Origin: an uncultured Collinsella sp.
GTDB taxonomy: Bacteria > Actinomycetota > Coriobacteriia > Coriobacteriales > Coriobacteriaceae
Length of the DNA: 10,214 nt
NCBI GenBank assembly: GCA_905211615.1
Contig: CAJMBB010000067.1
Location: 1-10,214 of the forward strand
Direction: 5' to 3'
Within the stretch, counting starts at the first letter, position 1; every line of letters starts with the position of its first letter. Positions 1-6,798 of this stretch are shown here, one piece after another. A model generated the notes under the pieces. It was not told the DNA's origin and did no database searches. It saw nothing but the letters and a program-made list of their open reading frames with translations. The translations under genes were made by a program, and so were the position numbers.

Positions 1-93
1 GCCCGCTGAGCTGGGCCTATGCCGGAATCTCTCCCACAGAAACCACCGAAGAGCCTTATTTTCTACCATTTCAGTCTGTAAACATGATCGTCT

Positions 94-97
94 GGAG
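94..97 (+). promoter_or_regulatory. Shine-Dalgarno deciding the start of the solute-binding lipoprotein
   Basis: GGAG lies 4 bases before the ATG at 102. The in-frame ATG at 84 has no purine-rich stretch in front of it, and the peptide beginning at 102 (MKRPRRS...) is a textbook lipoprotein signal. The 84 start would only add six residues before the positive n-region. Seen directly; the choice of start is inference. Confidence 0.6.
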
Positions 98-101
98 CTC
101 G

Positions 102-971
102 ATGAAAAGACCCCGTCGCTCGGTTGCCATATCGTTGTTTGTTGCGCTTGCGGTAGCGTGCGCCTTTGTCGTAGCGATAGCTGGCTGCTCCGGGTCGAAT
201 GACGGAGCCTCGACGTCTGCATTAGAAGGTCTGGACGCCTCACAAGCCAAAGACGACAACCTTAAGACGCTCAACGTCGGCAGCGACCTCTATCCACCGT
301 TTGTGTATACCGATGAGTACGGCGATATCGTTGGCCTGGATGTCGAGATATTGACCGAGGCTTTGGCCCGCATTGGTTACAAGCCAAAGTACCAGCTGAT
401 CGATTGGGAAAAGAAGAAAGAGCTGCTGGCGAGCGGCGAGCTCGATTGCGTCATGGGCAGCTTTAGCATGACGGGTCGCGAAAACGAGTATCGTTGGGCC
501 GGCCCGTACCTTGCGAGCCGCCAGGTGGTCGCGGTCGATCCCCAGAGCGATATCTACACGCTTGCCGATCTTGAGGATAAGGTCGTGGCGGTCCAGTCCA
601 CCACCAAGCCCGAGGACATTTTGCTCAATCATACAAATGAAAACGTTCCGCAGATCAAAGAGCTCTACTGCTTTTCGGACCGCTCATACCTGAACCCGGC
701 GCTCGTCGAGGGTCTGGTCGACGCCATCGCCGCGCATGAGTCCTCGCTGCTCACCTACGAAAAAGACTATGGTGTGACGTATCGCATTTTGGATGAGCCA
801 CTGCTAGAGGTTGGTTTGGGCACCGCTTTCGATATCAATGATACGCGCGGCATCGACGTTAAACTCACCCGTGCCTACCAAGAAATGCTTGCCGATGGCA
901 CCATGGAACGTCTGGTGTCAAAGTACTTTGATGACCCTTCGCCATTTTTGAATATGGAGGGCCTGTCATGA
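102..971 (+). CDS. Extracytoplasmic solute-binding lipoprotein (SBP_bac_3 family), probable sensory partner of the adjacent kinase
   Basis: A 289-residue type II periplasmic-binding-protein fold protein of the amino-acid/polar-solute family (SBP_bac_3). The N-terminus has a basic MKRPRR stretch, a hydrophobic core and a lipobox ending IAGC, so Cys29 should be lipidated and anchor the protein on the outer face of the membrane. A low-complexity Ser/Asp linker follows, then the binding domain from about residue 55 (LNVGSDLYPPF) to the C-terminus (LVSKYFDDP). The ligand-carboxylate arginine typical of the family is present (SMTGRENEYRW, Arg126). The position that usually carries the ligand-amine aspartate after the VDAxxx strand appears to be His212 (VDAIAAHES), so a standard amino-acid ligand is doubtful. 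No permease or ATPase gene is nearby. The stop codon overlaps the kinase start (ATGA, 968-971), which implies translational coupling and a sensory rather than a transport role. An upstream in-frame ATG at 84 is the alternative start. Family confident; sensory role inferred. Confidence 0.88.
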   Translation: MKRPRRSVAISLFVALAVACAFVVAIAGCSGSNDGASTSALEGLDASQAKDDNLKTLNVGSDLYPPFVYTDEYGDIVGLDVEILTEALARIGYKPKYQLIDWEKKKELLASGELDCVMGSFSMTGRENEYRWAGPYLASRQVVAVDPQSDIYTLADLEDKVVAVQSTTKPEDILLNHTNENVPQIKELYCFSDRSYLNPALVEGLVDAIAAHESSLLTYEKDYGVTYRILDEPLLEVGLGTAFDINDTRGIDVKLTRAYQEMLADGTMERLVSKYFDDPSPFLNMEGLS

Positions 972-3160
972 TCGATGCGCCCGACCACGCCGCTCAGGAG
1001 CGGGGCAATCGTTCGACAGGGGCATGGCTCCTTGTCGCCCTGCTGGGGATAGCGCTCTCGGTTGTTGCCGGCATGATGAGCTACGGCTACACGACAGCTC
1101 AGGCCGAGCAGCGCTTTGCCGACGTTGTCGATTACGTGGCGACGCAGAGCCTTTCCTACGATGCATTCAATAGCGCCTATACGACCAAAAACCTGATTCG
1201 TGTTATGGAGATCGCCGGAGAGACAGCGCGCGATATGGAGCGCGATGGCTCGGTGGATAACGCCATGCTGGAGCAATATGCCGACCAGTTCAACGTGAGC
1301 GCACTGATCGTGACGGACGCATCGGGCAATTTGGTGTCCGAGTCCTCGACGGATGGCGTGGGCTACGAGTCGCTCGCTACGTATCTCAAGGAAGCACCCG
1401 TGCTGGAGGTGGCAGCCCATCCGCTTAAGTCCTATACCGCCCGTATCACGCTTGCGGATGATTCGGTCGCAGACATTGGCTGCGTAACCCGGCAGGATGA
1501 CGAGGACATCGTTGTCGCAGTAAGGCATCAGAGCGCGAAGGCGGTTGCAAGCAATACGCTCAAACTGCAGAGCTTGCTCGGTGGTTATGAGACCATCGAC
1601 AGCGGCAATATCGTGATCGAAAGCGATGGCAAGGTCGTTGCGACCAATGCCGTTGAACCCACCATATTGGGCGTATTCAATCTGCCTGCGACGGATGTCT
1701 TTATTGTCGACGGTATAAAGGATCGATGCCCGCCCGGCAAAGTCCGACTGGTCAACGCCAGCGGCGAGTGGTATTTGGGCACATTTGGAAAAGCGCGCGG
1801 GTTCTACGTGTACACCTATGCCTCGGCGCGGCGCTACTTTGAGGTCGTCGCGGCTGTTGCTGCCGGCGTGCTGGTGCTCTACAGCGGTGTTATAGCCGTT
1901 GTTGTGATGGTGCGTCGCCGCGCTGATCGTCGACGTTTGACGGACTTGCTGCAGCAGGAGCGCGATTATGGCGACAAGCTGGCAAAGGCGGCGCGTGAGG
2001 CCTCGTCTGCCAACTCGGCAAAGACGGAGTTTTTGCGCCGCATGAGCCACGACCTGCGCACGCCCATCAACGGCATTCGCGGCATGGTCGAGGTCGGCGA
2101 TGCCAATGCGGACGATCTGCAAAAGCAGACTGAGTGCCGCTCAAAAATCTGGACGGCATCGGGACTGCTGCTCGACCTTGCCAACGAGGCCCTGGATATG
2201 AGTCGCCTGGAGAGTGGGCAAATCGATCTGAACCTTGTACCCATAAATTTGGTGGCCCTCAACTGTGAAGTGCGCGATATTTTGGAGCGCCAGGCCGAGG
2301 AACGTCTTGTGACAATTATCTGCGACCAGCAGACGCTTGATCATCCCTATGCGCGGGTGAGCGTGACGCACCTCAAGCGCTTGTTGCTCAATATTGCCGG
2401 CAATGCCGTCAAGTACAACCGCCAGGGCGGCTATGTTCGCCTGGTGTGCCGCGAGGTGGAGCCAGCGGATGGCGTCCCCGTCTATGAATACATGATCGCC
2501 GACAACGGTATTGGCATGAGCGAGGAGTTCCAACAGCACCTCTACGAGCCGTTTTGCCGCGAGGAGCAACAGGTGGAAGGTGCCTCATCGGGAACCGGCC
2601 TGGGCGCGCCTATCGCAAAACAGTTGGTCGAGCTTATGGGCGGAACCATGAGTTTTACGAGCGTCTTGGGGCAGGGGACGACGTTTACCATCCGCCTGCC
2701 GTTCGAGAAATGCAAACGCTCTGAGATTCCTCAGGCAGTGCGCGCGGATGCGGGCGATGGCGATGCGCTCCAGGGCTTGCGTGTTTTGCTCGTAGAGGAT
2801 AACGATCTGAATGCCGAGATCGCGCAGTTTACACTCAGCCGTGCCGGTGCCGTCGTGACGCATGCTAAGGATGGCGAGTCTGCCGTTGAGGCGTTTGCCG
2901 CGAGCGCGCCGTACGAGTACGACGTGGTGTTGATGGACATCATGATGCCCGGTATCGACGGCCTTGAGGCCACACGTCAGATTCGAGCACTCGATCGCGA
3001 GGATGCCGCGACTACGCCGATTATCGCCGTGAGTGCCAACGCCTTTGCCGACGACCGCAGGCTTTCGCGTGAGGCGGGCATGGACGCGCACCTGAGTAAA
3101 CCCGTGAGCTCGCAGGAACTTGTTGAGGCGCTTGCGCACATAGCTGCCGACGCTTTATAA
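968..3160 (+). CDS. Membrane hybrid sensor histidine kinase/response regulator with Cache-like extracytoplasmic domain
   Basis: A 730-residue hybrid kinase. Membrane helix 1 spans about 19-41. An extracytoplasmic sensor of about 250 residues follows, with two segments resembling Cache/PDC strands (ALIVTDASGNLVSES and GNIVIESDGKVVATN). Helix 2 spans about 293-315, then comes a basic, helical linker. HisKA carries the H-box RMSHDLRTPINGI with phospho-acceptor His361. HATPase_c has the N-box (Asn475/Asn479 in LLNIAGNAVKYN), G1 (DNGIGM, Asp512) and G2 (GTGLG, 542-546). The C-terminal receiver (about 605-725) has the acidic pair Glu610-Asp611, phospho-acceptor Asp657 (LMDIMMPG) and Lys711 (SKP). 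All catalytic residues are intact. It has no HPt or DNA-binding domain, so phosphate must pass to a partner encoded elsewhere, or the receiver tunes the kinase. Its ATG overlaps the TGA of the lipoprotein gene, so the two are almost certainly made together. Kinase family is certain; the Cache assignment and ligand are inference. Confidence 0.95.
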   Translation: MIDAPDHAAQERGNRSTGAWLLVALLGIALSVVAGMMSYGYTTAQAEQRFADVVDYVATQSLSYDAFNSAYTTKNLIRVMEIAGETARDMERDGSVDNAMLEQYADQFNVSALIVTDASGNLVSESSTDGVGYESLATYLKEAPVLEVAAHPLKSYTARITLADDSVADIGCVTRQDDEDIVVAVRHQSAKAVASNTLKLQSLLGGYETIDSGNIVIESDGKVVATNAVEPTILGVFNLPATDVFIVDGIKDRCPPGKVRLVNASGEWYLGTFGKARGFYVYTYASARRYFEVVAAVAAGVLVLYSGVIAVVVMVRRRADRRRLTDLLQQERDYGDKLAKAAREASSANSAKTEFLRRMSHDLRTPINGIRGMVEVGDANADDLQKQTECRSKIWTASGLLLDLANEALDMSRLESGQIDLNLVPINLVALNCEVRDILERQAEERLVTIICDQQTLDHPYARVSVTHLKRLLLNIAGNAVKYNRQGGYVRLVCREVEPADGVPVYEYMIADNGIGMSEEFQQHLYEPFCREEQQVEGASSGTGLGAPIAKQLVELMGGTMSFTSVLGQGTTFTIRLPFEKCKRSEIPQAVRADAGDGDALQGLRVLLVEDNDLNAEIAQFTLSRAGAVVTHAKDGESAVEAFAASAPYEYDVVLMDIMMPGIDGLEATRQIRALDREDAATTPIIAVSANAFADDRRLSREAGMDAHLSKPVSSQELVEALAHIAADAL

Positions 3161-3162
3161 GC

Positions 3163-3202
3163 ATATGGCCCGGTTCCAATGTTGGTTGGAACCGGGCCAT
3201 AT
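3163..3202. terminator. Strong hairpin between convergent genes, probable bidirectional terminator
   Basis: A perfect 17-bp inverted repeat: ATATGGCCCGGTTCCAA at 3163-3179 pairs with 3186-3202 around the 6-base loop TGTTGG. It starts two bases after the stop of the hybrid kinase and lies 27 bases from the stop of the convergent flavoprotein gene. There is no long T-run on either strand, so it may act as a transcription barrier or mRNA 3'-end stabiliser rather than a standard intrinsic terminator. The structure is seen directly; the function is inferred from position. Confidence 0.75.
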
Positions 3203-3229
3203 TGCTATTGATGAGGCCTGCTGAGGGAC

Positions 3230-3709
3230 TTACTTTTCTTGAATCTGCTTACCGCAAAGATGCTCAATCGTAATCTCGTAGAGCTGGACGCCCTTAATGT
3301 CCTTGGCGATTTCCTCTTCGACTTCTTCGGCAGAAGGGTAATACTTAAGGGCAAGCTGGCGGACTTTGTCCTCGATAAACGCAGGGGTGTCATTCGCCAG
3401 GCGACAACGGCCAAAGACGACGGTGCTCATAACGTAGGGAGCCCAGTCGCCGTCCTGGTACCACTCGTTGCCGTAAACGGTAAAGCAGACCTTGTCATCG
3501 CGCTTGAGTGCGTCGACCTTGTGGCCAGCCTTGGCGCCATGGAAATAAATCTTGTCGTGCTCGGCGTCAAAGAAGTAGTTGACGGGAATGGCGTACGGGT
3601 AGCCATCGTCACCGTTGACGGCAAAGACGCCGCGCTTGCAGGTGGCGAGCAGTTTGCGCGCTTCCTCGTCGGTGATGGCGCGTTTCTTTCGACGTAAGGG
3701 CCTAAACAT
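3230..3709 (-). CDS. Pyridoxamine 5'-phosphate oxidase-family flavoprotein, NimA-like
   Basis: A 159-residue protein of the split-barrel FMN-binding superfamily, closest in pattern to the NimA/Pyridox_ox_2 group. After a basic N-terminus (RPLRRKKRAITDEEA) come the family's strand pattern GVFAVNGDDGYPYAIPVNY and the signature IYFHGAKAGHKVDAL, with His57 at the position of the conserved NimA histidine. The strand KVCFTVYG follows, then a C-terminal helix-strand pair. Length is normal for the group. Members bind flavin or haem-type cofactors. Some reduce nitroimidazoles, but most are annotated without a known substrate, so I claim no resistance phenotype. The ATG has a good Shine-Dalgarno upstream (AAAGGAAG on the minus strand, 6 bases before the start). 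It begins 40 bases after the stop of the upstream hybrid kinase on the same strand, so co-transcription is likely. It converges on the other kinase across the 3163-3202 hairpin. Confidence 0.88.
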   Translation of the reverse strand: MFRPLRRKKRAITDEEARKLLATCKRGVFAVNGDDGYPYAIPVNYFFDAEHDKIYFHGAKAGHKVDALKRDDKVCFTVYGNEWYQDGDWAPYVMSTVVFGRCRLANDTPAFIEDKVRQLALKYYPSAEEVEEEIAKDIKGVQLYEITIEHLCGKQIQEK

Positions 3710-3749
3710 CGTTGGCTTCCTTTCTGGTCGTGCGTGGTTGCTGCAAAAA

Positions 3750-6554
3750 CTATAGCGAAACGGATCCGTTTTTCTTGATGCGGGCGAGTATGTTTTTGAG
3801 CTTGTTAAAGTCGAGCGGTTTGGACAGATGGGCGTTCATGCCGGCATCGTGTGCCGCCTGGGCGTCTTCGGCAAAGGCGTTGGCGGTGAGCGCGATGATG
3901 GGGATATCGGCTGCATCGACCTTCTCGCTCAGACGAATCGCGCGGGTTGCCTCATAGCCGTCCATGTCCGGCATCATAATGTCCATCAGAATCGCATCGA
4001 AGCTGCCGGCGGGATGTGACAGGTACAGATCGACGACTTCGTTGCCGTTGGCGGCGCGGGTGACCACGACGCCCTCGGATTCTAGCAGCGCCTGGGCAAT
4101 CTCGGCGTTCAATTCGTTGTCTTCGGCGAGCAGCACGTTCATGTTGGCGAGCGAGCAGTCGAGCGTACTCTCAACCGTATTCGCCCGCGCCTGGGGATTC
4201 TTGTCGATATCGAGCGGAATTTCCACGTAGAACGTGGTGCCCACATGGAGCTCGCTGGTGACTTCGATGGTGCCGCCCATCAGTTCAATAAGCGACTTGA
4301 CGATTGGCATGCCCATGCCGGTTCCTTGGAACTTGCTGCGCGCATCGTTACCTTCTTGGGCAAACGGCTCATAGATATGTTTTAAGAATTTGGGAGTCAT
4401 GCCAATGCCGGTATCCGAAACGCTAAAGCAAAAGAGCGCGCGCCCGTTATCGAGTGGCTTGGTCTTTGAGCTAAAGGTGACGGAGCCGCCGCGCTTGTTG
4501 TACTTAATGCTGTTGTCTAACAGGTTGATCATGATCTGTCGGATATGGGTGGGACTGCCGACCATGTATGGCCCCGTGGCGTATGGCAGACTATTGTCCT
4601 GCATTGTGATGCCGTTATCGGATGCACGGAGCTTGCACAGAACCAGCGTATTGTCACAGAGCTCTTTGAGGTTAAAAGGCGCATGTTCCAGTGTTATCTT
4701 GCGGTCTTCGATTTTGCCCATCTCGAGGATGTCGTTAATCAGCGAGAGCAGGTGATTGGCGGCAACACGAGCCTTGGCGCGGCTTTCGCGGGCGACCTGG
4801 ATATCGCCTTCCTTCAATTCCTCGATATCGATAAGGCCCAGGATGCCGTTGAGCGGCGTTCGGATGTCGTGGCTCATGCGCGTGAGGAATGCCGTCTTGG
4901 CGGCGTTGGCGGCATCGGCTTTTTTGCGCTCGGTTCGAGCGCGCACGAGCGCCCAGATGAGCAGGACGATGCCGACCGACAACATACCGATGAGGGTAGC
5001 TGCAATGGCGGTGCGGTTGCGAAAAAGGAATTGAAGCGTGTCTGATTCCTGGGTCGTGTACGACGTGGATGAGTAATTGCTTGCGGAGAGCGATTCTCCG
5101 GCATTGATGATGCCCTTGTTGATGATTCCCAGCAGCTCGGGCTTTCCGCGCGAAATCCAGCACGCGAGGTCACAAGTGTCAGGGAGCTCGACCGTTTCGC
5201 AGTTCTCGAGATCATAACGGTCGCCGATGGTTTTTGCGCGTGAACTGGGAGCGATGATGCAGTGCGCCGTTCCCTTCCTAAGGGCGTCGAACGCTTCATC
5301 GTCGGATTGGTATTCGGTCACGGTCGCTGTGGGGAACAGACTTTCAAGTGCATTTTTGTTGACAAACGATGATTTGGTACAGGCGATGTTCTGAAGGTCT
5401 TTGTACAGGTCGCTGCCGGTGTGGATGGCGGTGAGGGATATAGTCCCCAACGATACCGACTGCGCAACGCCCGTTTGCTCGGCAAACCAGTAATCTCGGT
5501 ATACCGGCAGCGCAACGTCTATGCTTCCCTTTGACAGGGCCTTTGACATCATCTTGTAGCTATCAAAGGGGACGGTTTTGACCGTAATGCCAAATTTATC
5601 GTGCAGCGTCGTCGCAAGCGATGCGAGCGAGCCTTCCATTTCGCCGTTTTCGTCTTCGTTGCAGTAGGGGAGTTTGCCCGTAATGTAGCCGAGCGTGATG
5701 GTGTTGTTGTTTGCTTTGAGCCAGGAACATTCGGGGCCGTTGAGCGATGATGAACCGCTGTTTTGGGCCGAGTAGTTCGATTTGACTTCGTCGATATAGC
5801 GTGGGTTGACGCGGGCGATTGCCGACATGGCGGCATTGATGTCGTCCATCAGGTCGGGGCGGCTTTTGGGGACGGCAAAATAGTAGTCGCTCGAACCAAT
5901 GTAGAACATAGGGGAGGCGCTGGGCGACGAGGTCGTGTCGTTCATGATGATGGCATCGACCTCGTTGTTTGCGAGTGCGTCAAAGAGGGCACCGCCAGTG
6001 TCGATTTCTTTATAGGTGTAGGTAATGCCTTCGTTGGCGAGCCACTGCTGGCCAACGAAGGTTTGCATAACGCCGGGGTTGCAGCCGATGGTAAGGCCTT
6101 GGAGCGCTTGGGGGTCACCCTTGGCCAGATCGTCGCGATCGGGTTTGGCGTAGATGTAGTAGCGCTCGGTGCCCTCGGGGTTCGAGGAAAAGAGCAGCTT
6201 TTGGGCGCGTTCCTCGGAGTAGGAGATGTTGGGCATGAGGTCGATCTCGCCCGCCTCGAGCATGTCCATAAGCTCGGTGAAGGTGCCGGAGACGTATTCG
6301 TACTGCCAGCCGGGTGTGTAGTACGAGAGGGTCTGGAGATACTCGTAACCCCATCCCGAGAGACGCTCGCCGGGGGTGCCGTCCTGGAAGCCCTCGTTGT
6401 TGACAAGCCAACCAACGCGGACCGTTTTGACCTGCTGATCGGTATTGGCGGCATAGGCGGGGGCGGGCATGATGGTGCTCAGCACGGCGAGCACGGCAAG
6501 CGCGACGGCCAAGGTGCGATATATAACTGAACGAAGGACAGCGGAAGCTCTCAC
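3750..6554 (-). CDS. BvgS/EvgS-like hybrid sensor histidine kinase with two fused solute-binding domains
   Basis: A 934-residue hybrid kinase, read from a GTG at 6554. A signal peptide or first membrane helix covers about residues 1-35 (possible cleavage at AYA-AN). Two tandem SBP_bac_3-type Venus-flytrap domains follow (about 43-262, with SYSEERAQKLLFSS, and 283-493). A membrane helix spans about 515-537. HisKA has H-box RMSHDIRTPLNGI (His562). HATPase_c has Asn681 (LLDNSIKYN), Asp714 (SDTGIGM) and a GTGMG loop. The receiver (about 806-920) has Glu811-Asp812, phospho-acceptor Asp858 (LMDIMMPD) and Lys912. Unlike BvgS and EvgS there is no PAS domain between membrane and kinase, and no HPt domain at the C-terminus. 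The second flytrap domain seems to lack the carboxylate-binding arginine motif (PVYRDYWFAEQ), so it may be structural or bind another ligand. A NimA-like flavoprotein gene follows 40 bases downstream. A TTG at 6560 is the alternative start. Architecture is certain; ligand and output are unknown. Confidence 0.94.
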   Translation of the reverse strand: MRASAVLRSVIYRTLAVALAVLAVLSTIMPAPAYAANTDQQVKTVRVGWLVNNEGFQDGTPGERLSGWGYEYLQTLSYYTPGWQYEYVSGTFTELMDMLEAGEIDLMPNISYSEERAQKLLFSSNPEGTERYYIYAKPDRDDLAKGDPQALQGLTIGCNPGVMQTFVGQQWLANEGITYTYKEIDTGGALFDALANNEVDAIIMNDTTSSPSASPMFYIGSSDYYFAVPKSRPDLMDDINAAMSAIARVNPRYIDEVKSNYSAQNSGSSSLNGPECSWLKANNNTITLGYITGKLPYCNEDENGEMEGSLASLATTLHDKFGITVKTVPFDSYKMMSKALSKGSIDVALPVYRDYWFAEQTGVAQSVSLGTISLTAIHTGSDLYKDLQNIACTKSSFVNKNALESLFPTATVTEYQSDDEAFDALRKGTAHCIIAPSSRAKTIGDRYDLENCETVELPDTCDLACWISRGKPELLGIINKGIINAGESLSASNYSSTSYTTQESDTLQFLFRNRTAIAATLIGMLSVGIVLLIWALVRARTERKKADAANAAKTAFLTRMSHDIRTPLNGILGLIDIEELKEGDIQVARESRAKARVAANHLLSLINDILEMGKIEDRKITLEHAPFNLKELCDNTLVLCKLRASDNGITMQDNSLPYATGPYMVGSPTHIRQIMINLLDNSIKYNKRGGSVTFSSKTKPLDNGRALFCFSVSDTGIGMTPKFLKHIYEPFAQEGNDARSKFQGTGMGMPIVKSLIELMGGTIEVTSELHVGTTFYVEIPLDIDKNPQARANTVESTLDCSLANMNVLLAEDNELNAEIAQALLESEGVVVTRAANGNEVVDLYLSHPAGSFDAILMDIMMPDMDGYEATRAIRLSEKVDAADIPIIALTANAFAEDAQAAHDAGMNAHLSKPLDFNKLKNILARIKKNGSVSL

Positions 6555-6560
6555 ATGCAA

Positions 6561-6564
6561 TCCT
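6561..6564 (-). promoter_or_regulatory. Shine-Dalgarno favouring the GTG start of the fused-sensor kinase
   Basis: On the minus strand AGGA (6564-6561) is followed by TTGCAT and then GTG at 6554, a 6-base spacing. If translation began at the TTG (6560) the AGGA would directly abut the start codon, which is too close. Seen directly; start choice inferred. Confidence 0.5.
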
Positions 6565-6646
6565 AACGAATCGAGACATTACCGCATAAGGATACCAGCT
6601 CAGCCTGCCCAGTCGGCAGCTGCACCGCTAAACGGTCCCGCCCGGC

Positions 6647-6729
6647 AGTCATTGGGGACGTTCTTAAACGGCTAGTCATTGGGGACGTTCTTGTTTGACT
6701 AGTCATTTAAGAACGTCCCCAATGACTAG
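6647..6729. repeat. Intergenic REP-like element: two direct copies and one inverted copy of a 19-base unit
   Basis: AGTCATTGGGGACGTTCTT occurs at 6647-6665 and again at 6674-6692 (27-base period). Its exact reverse complement is at 6709-6727. The match extends to 22 bp between copy 1 and the inverted copy (6647-6668 with 6706-6727) and to 21 bp between copy 2 and the inverted copy (6672-6692 with 6709-6729, 16-base loop). The inverted copy can therefore pair with only one direct copy at a time. The loop holds the palindrome GACTAGTC (6697-6704). The element sits between the divergent kinase and potassium-channel genes. It resembles a small non-autonomous REP/MITE-type repeat; no transposase is nearby. 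I associate this motif with Collinsella genomes from memory, unverified. Confidence 0.85.
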
Positions 6730-6798
6730 TTCCGTTTGCGGGGGAGGCGTGGGACAATACCGAGCGAATGTGATTGGTTGTCCGTGGAAAGGGTCGCG

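Noticed and set aside
1..69. Minus-strand frame open from an ATG at 69 to the left edge, and a plus-strand frame open from the edge into the lipoprotein gene
   Set aside because: Neither short peptide resembles a known protein, the minus ATG has no Shine-Dalgarno, and the lipoprotein signal peptide places the true plus-strand start at 102. I see no clear promoter in 1-101 either.
875..2122. Open reading frame of 415 codons on the minus strand
   Set aside because: It lies antisense to the hybrid kinase, which has intact family motifs throughout. The antisense peptide shows no recognisable domain and is a by-product of GC-rich codon use.
5763..6530. Open reading frame of 255 codons on the plus strand
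   Set aside because: Antisense to the first flytrap domain of the fused kinase. The Val/Gly-rich sequence has no family signature.
6736..6798. Longer potassium-channel start at a TTG codon
   Set aside because: It would add 21 residues with no relation to the family, begins just beside the repeat element, and ignores the good Shine-Dalgarno before the ATG at 6799.
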